Shown here piece by piece: positions 58,796 to 64,000 of a stretch of DNA of 64,000 nt. Source of the DNA: Gymnothorax reevesii (lineage: Eukaryota > Chordata > Actinopteri > Anguilliformes > Muraenidae); assembly GCA_029721435.1 (NCBI GenBank), contig CM056576.1, positions 122,935,166 to 122,999,165 on the forward strand, written 5' to 3'. Numbering within the stretch: position 1 is the stretch's first letter; every line of letters starts with the position of its first letter. The position numbers and the translations under genes were made by a program. The notes under the pieces were generated by a model. That model was not told the origin of the DNA and did no database searches. It was given only the letters and a program-made list of their open reading frames with translations.

Positions 58796-61549
58796 GTTAC
58801 ATAACCTACAGCCGGGGGGATCTGCCATTGCCAGATGGCTCTTGTTGAATGTAAAGTATTATTCAGAAGCTATATTACCCATGTGCATAAATAATTGCCG
58901 TCTAAACCTAATGGCTGGTTGTGCCTTTTTTGGCGGTGACAACTGCGATCAGACGTTTGCAATAACTGGCAATGAGTCTTTACATTGATGTGGAGAAATT
59001 TTGGCCCTCTCTTATTCCCAGAATTGTTTTAATTCAGCCACATGGGAGGGTTTTCAAGAATGAAGTGCCTGTAGAATGTCATGACACAGCGTCTCAATGA
59101 GTTTGAAGTCAGGACTGCAACAGCCAGTGCATTAATTGGACTAAAAGATTTGCCAGCACCCTAGTCTAGCATTTGCATTACATAATTACCACTTTTTTCC
59201 TTGGATATATTTACGACAAGTTTTATGCCAATGACTTTCAGTGACTCAAAAAATGGGGAGGACGGGGCAAAAGTCATTGATTACCTCACAAGAATAGATT
59301 GAAAGTAGGTTCTACGTGGTTCTCAAAAACTGAAAGAGGAAACAAGGTCATTAATTTTTTATTTAATCATTTTGCACTAAGAGAAATGTGAATAAAGGAC
59401 GATTTTGTGATCACATTCTAATTGAGGTCTATCATGTTGTACAACGCTTTATCCTGTCATTAGGATATTACACAAAAGTGCATCAGGGTTTCACCATTGT
59501 ATTTATGACATCAATAACAGCAATACGCAATACACAATATTATGTAAAAAAACTGAAACTACTAACTGCATATTTAATTAAATATTTAATATTCGGTGGA
59601 ACGATAAACACTGGAAAGCAATAAACTACTAAATTCTCTACAGTTTTGTGCAATCTTCACTATTGTAAAGATATTTAGGGTAGCTGTAATTCACTGCAGA
59701 CAAAGTAGCAGTTCAATGTGCAGATTAGTGGTCTTGGGGTATTACTGTGTGGCTACAGACTGGAAATCACTGGATGCTTCTGCTTATGTAGTTGCTTGGA
59801 GACCATTCAAATCAGAGGTCGTGTATGCCGAGCCATTGTTTTTCAGCTAAATTAAATTCTGCAATTTTACCTCATAAGAAATCAAACAAAATGTTTTCGG
59901 TCTCTTGCAACATGCCAAAAAGCCCAAGAAACATCCTTTATTGGTCACTTACTCATCAACTCGCCTCAAATTTACTGACAGTGATGCGCAACAGCTTTTG
60001 TTTGCGGTCTCGTCTATTTGTCAAGAGAAAAAAGAGCATCATTAATCTTCCATGTTTTCTCGCTCTTAATTCTGTGTACAACTGCAAAGATGAAATAATT
60101 ATGCATTTTTTGGCACCTCAACAAAGATGGAAGATGTCTTCAAATGCTCGGCCAGCACAGCCTTGTTTTCAGAGAGAAACCCTGCCTTTTTTCTTTTGAG
60201 TTTATTAAACTTATTTTAGCAATGACATTTTCCATGTTGTTGTCTCAGTGTTAGGCTACAGAGATGCAGTTAAATGGGTGTTTCGAGGTGCGTACCGATA
60301 CTCATTAGCAGGTGGTAGTACACAATAAGAAGTAAGGGTACTCATGTGAATTAGAAGTGCTGGTACTCTGTAACTAGCAACTAAACCAGCCGTGCTTTGT
60401 CTTGGTTGCAAAACCCAACTGCGCTTGTGCTTCAGGTCACAAACTGATGGCTGGACGTTCTCCTGTATTTTCTGACAGCAAGCAAAATTCATGGTTCTAT
60501 CAATTATGGCAAGTTGCTCTGGTCCTGAAGCAGCAATGTAGACCAAGGCCATATTTGACTGTGGGGTTAATATTCTTCCCATGGAAGGCAATGTTAGCTG
60601 TCTGCCACATGTAATGGGGCCCACTTCTTCCAAAAAATTCCACTTTTGACTCATCAGTCCACAGAATATCATCCCAAAAGTCATGGGGGTCAACAAGATG
60701 TTTTTTTTTTTTTTTTTACAAATCTCACCATGGTAAACTGAAGTACCACAGCCTTATAAATGGGTTTGTAACCTTGTACAGACTGATAAATGTGAAAGAC
60801 TTTGTTTCTCAGCTGTGCTTGAATTTGTTTTAACTGCAGCATCATGTGCTGCTTTTTTGCCAACTTCACATTGCTGTAAAGGTTCTAATTAAGTGATGCT
60901 TAGATTCAACAAGGCTGGCAATAATCTTGACTGGGTGTGCCTAGTGAAATTAAACCCAGTTATCAATTAAATTTGGTTAATTGTTCGAAGTAGTAACTAA
61001 GGGGCAATGTTTCACATGGGGCCAGGTAGGGTTGGATAGCCTATTTTCCTTCATAAATTCAATCATCATTAAAAAACTGAATTTCATGTTTACCCTGCTT
61101 ATATTTGTCTAATAATAAAATTATATGATCAGAGAAAACTGTGTGACAAGAATGCAAAAGTAGAAGAAATCGGCTGAGGGAAAAACAGTTTTTCACAGTA
61201 CTGTCAGCTGTGGCAAATATCCTGAGGCATACATAGATTATTAGTAAAGCAAAGAAAATGTTTTTTTATGGATCAAAATGCATGATATTTCTTGGGGATT
61301 ATTATACACAGTTCATTTCCTCTCCATAAATATGTACAGGAGGTAAGTAACCTTTTGAGGCTTTTACATGTAGCCTATTCATCATCATTTCAGTCTCACA
61401 ATTGACATTTTGGAACTGATGTTAGATGTGTTTTGGCATTTCTGCTTGGGTTTAAAGCACGCTACTATGCTTTTCAATTTTGGTGCGGATTAAAAATAAG
61501 CTGTAATAAGAAATCAGTTCAAATGGTATGTTCTTTTAAAGCTCAATTA

Positions 61550-62110
61550 ATTTAAAAGCTCTGATTAAAGCTATGAATGGGTACTTGCGATAGTTTAGTA
61601 TCTTTTGTATTTTAATTAAAAACCTATATAAAAACTCAATGCATTTTTTATTAACGTCAACATATGCATTGCTTGTCCACAAAAAAGACGTTGAATTAGT
61701 CAGTGGTGGGGAGCAATGACAGTGCCATATTTCTCATTTTTGGCAACCGGCTTCCCATGACATGTTGTCGCATCACTGATTGGCAGAATCGATGCACATC
61801 ATTTCTTTCAAAGGCACCGTGTGATGTACGAGTCAAAATACTTTGCCCCTTCAAATTCACCATGCAAAAGTTTGTGTTCAAGACAGCAATCACACTCTTC
61901 CTGCGTTCTCTCCCATGCGCATTCCACATTGGCACCATGTATCCAACATATAGCCCTGGCATCTCTCCATGCTCTCGCTTGTTCTTAATCCTCTGAAGAC
62001 TCTGAAACTGTGTCACTCTGATCAGAAGTGCTCTCTGATGTCACTGGGTGTTCAGGCTCGTACGTGTATTCCTCAGTTTCAGTGACAGCTTGAACTTCGC
62101 CTATATTTAG
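61550..62110 (-). pseudogene. Broken P2X7-like cytoplasmic zinc-domain fragment
   Basis: Minus strand, several frames. An acidic Ser/Glu/Asp stretch (EYTYEPEHPVTSESTSDQSD, about 62071 down to 62012) ends in a stop. In another frame WCQCGMRMGENA occurs at about 61937, followed by EECDCCLEHKLL at about 61897. Further on come YVDVNKKCIEF (about 61664) and KYPFIALIRAF (about 61588). The order acid run, WCxCG, ECxCCxE, then a YR-x-x-A-x-x-x-F block resembles the P2X7 cytoplasmic (ballast) domain, which also occurs in other fish proteins. Frameshifts and stops make it inactive. The assignment is inference from motif order. Confidence 0.4.
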
Positions 62111-62648
62111 GGGGATCCACGCTGGGGAGGTTATGGTACCCTTTGATAACGTGTACAAGGAATAAACTATATGACGTCATATCTGGGGCGACAATGTGTA
62201 TTTCCTCTCGCGTGAAAACTGGCAAAATCTGTCAAGTTTAGAATAAATTTTCTTCCACTTGAAGGAAGTGTTATTCCTTTATTTATTTATATAATTTTTT
62301 TTTACATATGTAATGTATTCTGACCTACATTTAAAAAAGTTATGGATCACCACCGGTACCCTTTAAGAAATCTTGCATTTCTTTTTAAGGTCAGATTTTC
62401 AGTTTTTGCTGTAATTCAGTGGTCCCATATATCAGTGAAAATATCTTGTATCTAAGGGTTGGCATTTTTATGTAGATGAGACTGACAGAGCATACTGTGG
62501 GCTGAGGCATTGGGGCCAGGACAGTGAAGTCCAAATATGAAGCTTGGATGCACTGATGCTGAAATAAAAATCCGGGCAACACGTGATTGAGTCAAAATTT
62601 GCTGGCCAGAATTGTGCAGTGTGTGCTTCTTTGCTGTGAGCACATGTA

Positions 62649-64000
62649 CTGTGCTGTGAAAAAGTATTTTCCCCTTCCCAATGTATGCTATTTTTACCAA
62701 TTATATCCCCGAACGCCGAATGGCGTTTCGAGGATATTATTGGTCCGACCGCCGCCACCACGCCGCCCTACATGTTAACGTGATAACTTCAGTAATATTT
62801 CAATTATAAATTTCATGTTTTGCATATAAGTAAGTATCATAGAGAGGAAGAACTGATTTGATTTTGGACAATTTACAATTTCTAGATTGGCTACCAGGGG
62901 CCAAAAACGGAAAAATCACTGTTTTAATCTTATCTCTGGAAATATTTGTTCAATTCACCTCAAATCTAGTGCAAATGAAAAGTCATGACCTGAGGATGTG
63001 TCCTACAATGGCATTATACCTGTGTGGTTCAAAATTTTGACACAAGGTGGAGCTTTGTCACATAAAATTCACAATTTTTGCTATATCTTTGGAACTATTT
63101 GTCCAATTGACATGAAACTATGTGCAACTGCAAGGTCATGACCTCACAACATGTCATATGATGACAGCATACCTGTATGGTTCAATATTTTGCCACTAGG
63201 TAGCGCTTTGTGATGGAAAATGACCATTTTGGCCATATCTTCAGAACCATTTGTCCGATTGACCTGAAATTAAGTTCAAATAAAAGTCTATTCAAGGTCT
63301 ATTGATGGATTGGGGAATTGGAGGATTGGGGGCGTTCGGGGATATACCCCCAGCTGTCACCTCCGACGGCATAAGCCTAGTTTGTCATATGTAAATGTAT
63401 TGCATGATTCACTGAATTTTAATACAAGACAAAGACTGCGTGAGCAAACACAAAATACAGGTTTTAATGATAATTTCATTTATTGAAGGTAAAGATGTAA
63501 TTGTGCAGAACTATGAAAAGGGGTGACTTGGGATTTTTTTCCATTCTGAGAATAATGGGGTATCTCAGTGATATCCCAGTGATAGTGATATCCCAGCACT
63601 ACTGTAGTGTCAATTTACAACACTTTGCAGTGCACAAATTCACCCAATTTTTTTCTCAAAATGAAAATCTTGGATCACTCTTTGATTTTGTTGGAAAATC
63701 TCAATTTTCATAAAATGACCCAAGTGACCCCTTTTCCTGGTCCTGTACACACATTCAAAAATTACACTAAAAAAATAATTGCACAGCTAACCCTAATAAC
63801 TTGCTGTGCCGCCCTTGGCAGCAGCAGGCGCTGTCAGAAGGTCCAGGGCAGCTGGCAGTGAGTCTCTCACGTTGCTCTAGAGGAATTTTGGCCCTCTTTT
63901 GTTTGCTGAATTGTTTTAATGCAGCCCTAATCAAAAATTTTCAAACTAAGTGCCTGTTGAAGGTCATACAACAGCATCTCAATCATATGCAGGTCAGGAC
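62649..64000 (-). pseudogene. Second copy of the Tc1-like transposon, running off the right edge
   Basis: Left end TA|CTGTGCTGTGAAAAAGTATT matches that of the copy at 56791. It continues with AAGACAAAGACTGCGTGAGCAAACACAAAA-like sequence and, on the minus strand, decayed C-terminal transposase from about 63790 on. Helitron-like element B2 is inserted at 62703-63380. Confidence 0.7.
62703..63380 (+). mobile_element. Helitron-like element, family B copy 2 (678 bp)
   Basis: CCAATT|ATATCCCCGAACGCCG at the 5' end; subterminal inverted copy GGCGTTCGGGGATATA; then GCTGTC-ACCTCC-GACGGC hairpin and AAGCCTAG|TT. Internal units around CATATCTTCAGAACCATTTG as in copy 1. It is better preserved than B1 at the 5' hairpin (CGAATGGCGTTTCG). 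Confidence 0.7.

Larger units (their letters stand above)
56934..58844 (+). mobile_element. Helitron-like composite, family A copies 2 and 3 (1.9 kb)
   Basis: Two family A 5' heads (TTA|TCCCCCCGGCATATAATG at 56934 and 57935) in the same orientation, but only one 3' end: GCCAT-TGCCAG-ATGGC then TCTTG|TT at 58841-58844. Each head is followed by its own tandem array. Comparison with the related Tc1 copy at 63477 shows that the whole block was inserted as one unit. Confidence 0.65.
56791..61203 (-). pseudogene. Decayed Tc1-like transposon with insertions
   Basis: The ends CTGTGCTGTGAAAAAGTATT (left) and AGTACTGTGAAAAACTG (right, reverse complement) are inverted repeats. The minus strand keeps transposase pieces: a 5' segment at 60720-60900, the DDE middle at 60256-60696 (for example IAASGPEQLAIIDRTMNFAC, KRSWVLQ), and the C-terminal part at 58930-59140. 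It is interrupted by the family A composite (56934-58844) and by about 1.1 kb of unidentified DNA (59165-60255). Confidence 0.75.
51736..64000 (+). other. AK5 intron 6 (partial, over 12.2 kb)
   Basis: Mostly nested mobile elements. No further AK5 exon was found; the expected next coding segment, just after LIVT, is absent. 53301-54370, 55650-56790 and 59165-60255 show nothing recognisable. A 135-codon frame at 59792-60199 has no recognisable similarity. Confidence 0.75.

Noticed and set aside
57127..58988. Repeated open frames of 60-114 codons on the plus strand
   Set aside because: They are translations of the tandem arrays; the same peptide recurs with the repeat unit and there is no sign of selection or a gene start.
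59792..60199. 135-codon plus-strand frame
   Set aside because: No recognisable similarity, in an unassigned insert inside a dead Tc1-like element.

Overview
This is vertebrate nuclear DNA, almost certainly from a ray-finned fish. It carries long spliced genes with GT-AG introns, little coding sequence, and many teleost-type repeats (Tc1-like elements, tRNA-derived SINEs, an L2-like LINE, hAT and TTAA-flanked MITEs). Nothing prokaryotic is present. The species cannot be fixed from the sequence alone.

Two genes are recognisable and lie head to head. On the minus strand, nine coding exons (28811 down to 14618) encode most of PIGK, the cysteine-protease-like catalytic subunit of the GPI transamidase. 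The catalytic His (exon 6) and Cys (exon 7) are intact, and the C-terminal exon(s) lie beyond the left edge. On the plus strand, six coding exons (29758 to 51735) encode the N-terminal extension and most of the first kinase domain of AK5, adenylate kinase 5. The second kinase domain lies beyond the right edge. The two start codons are 946 bp apart, with a CpG-rich patch and a pair of opposed ETS-type motifs between them, which suggests a shared or bidirectional promoter. PIGK and AK5 are also divergent neighbours in human, so this is conserved synteny. The two proteins have no known joint function.

Layout: 1-14617 is the open PIGK intron 9 with several small mobile elements; 14618-28811 is the exon-bearing part of PIGK; 28812-29757 is the intergenic promoter region; 29758-37218 holds AK5 exons 1-5; 37219-51543 is the 14.3 kb AK5 intron 5, with nested transposons at 41.1-46.2 kb; exon 6 follows; and 51736-64000 is AK5 intron 6, packed with nested repeats.

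The most interesting content is a set of at least nine repeat families (13 copies) that differ in sequence but share one architecture. Each has TT before the 5' end. Most have a C/G-rich 5' hairpin or subterminal inverted repeat, and many have a GTCYG or GTTTG run. Many carry a diverged internal core of about 45 nt, tandemly reiterated in some. Most end in a 3' hairpin and a CTAG or CTTG followed by TT. One insertion can be compared with an empty paralogous site in this same window, and it leaves no extra bases. This fits non-autonomous rolling-circle (Helitron/Helentron, HINE-like) elements. A second item worth checking is a broken minus-strand reading frame near 61.6-62.1 kb that resembles the zinc-binding cytoplasmic domain of P2X7.
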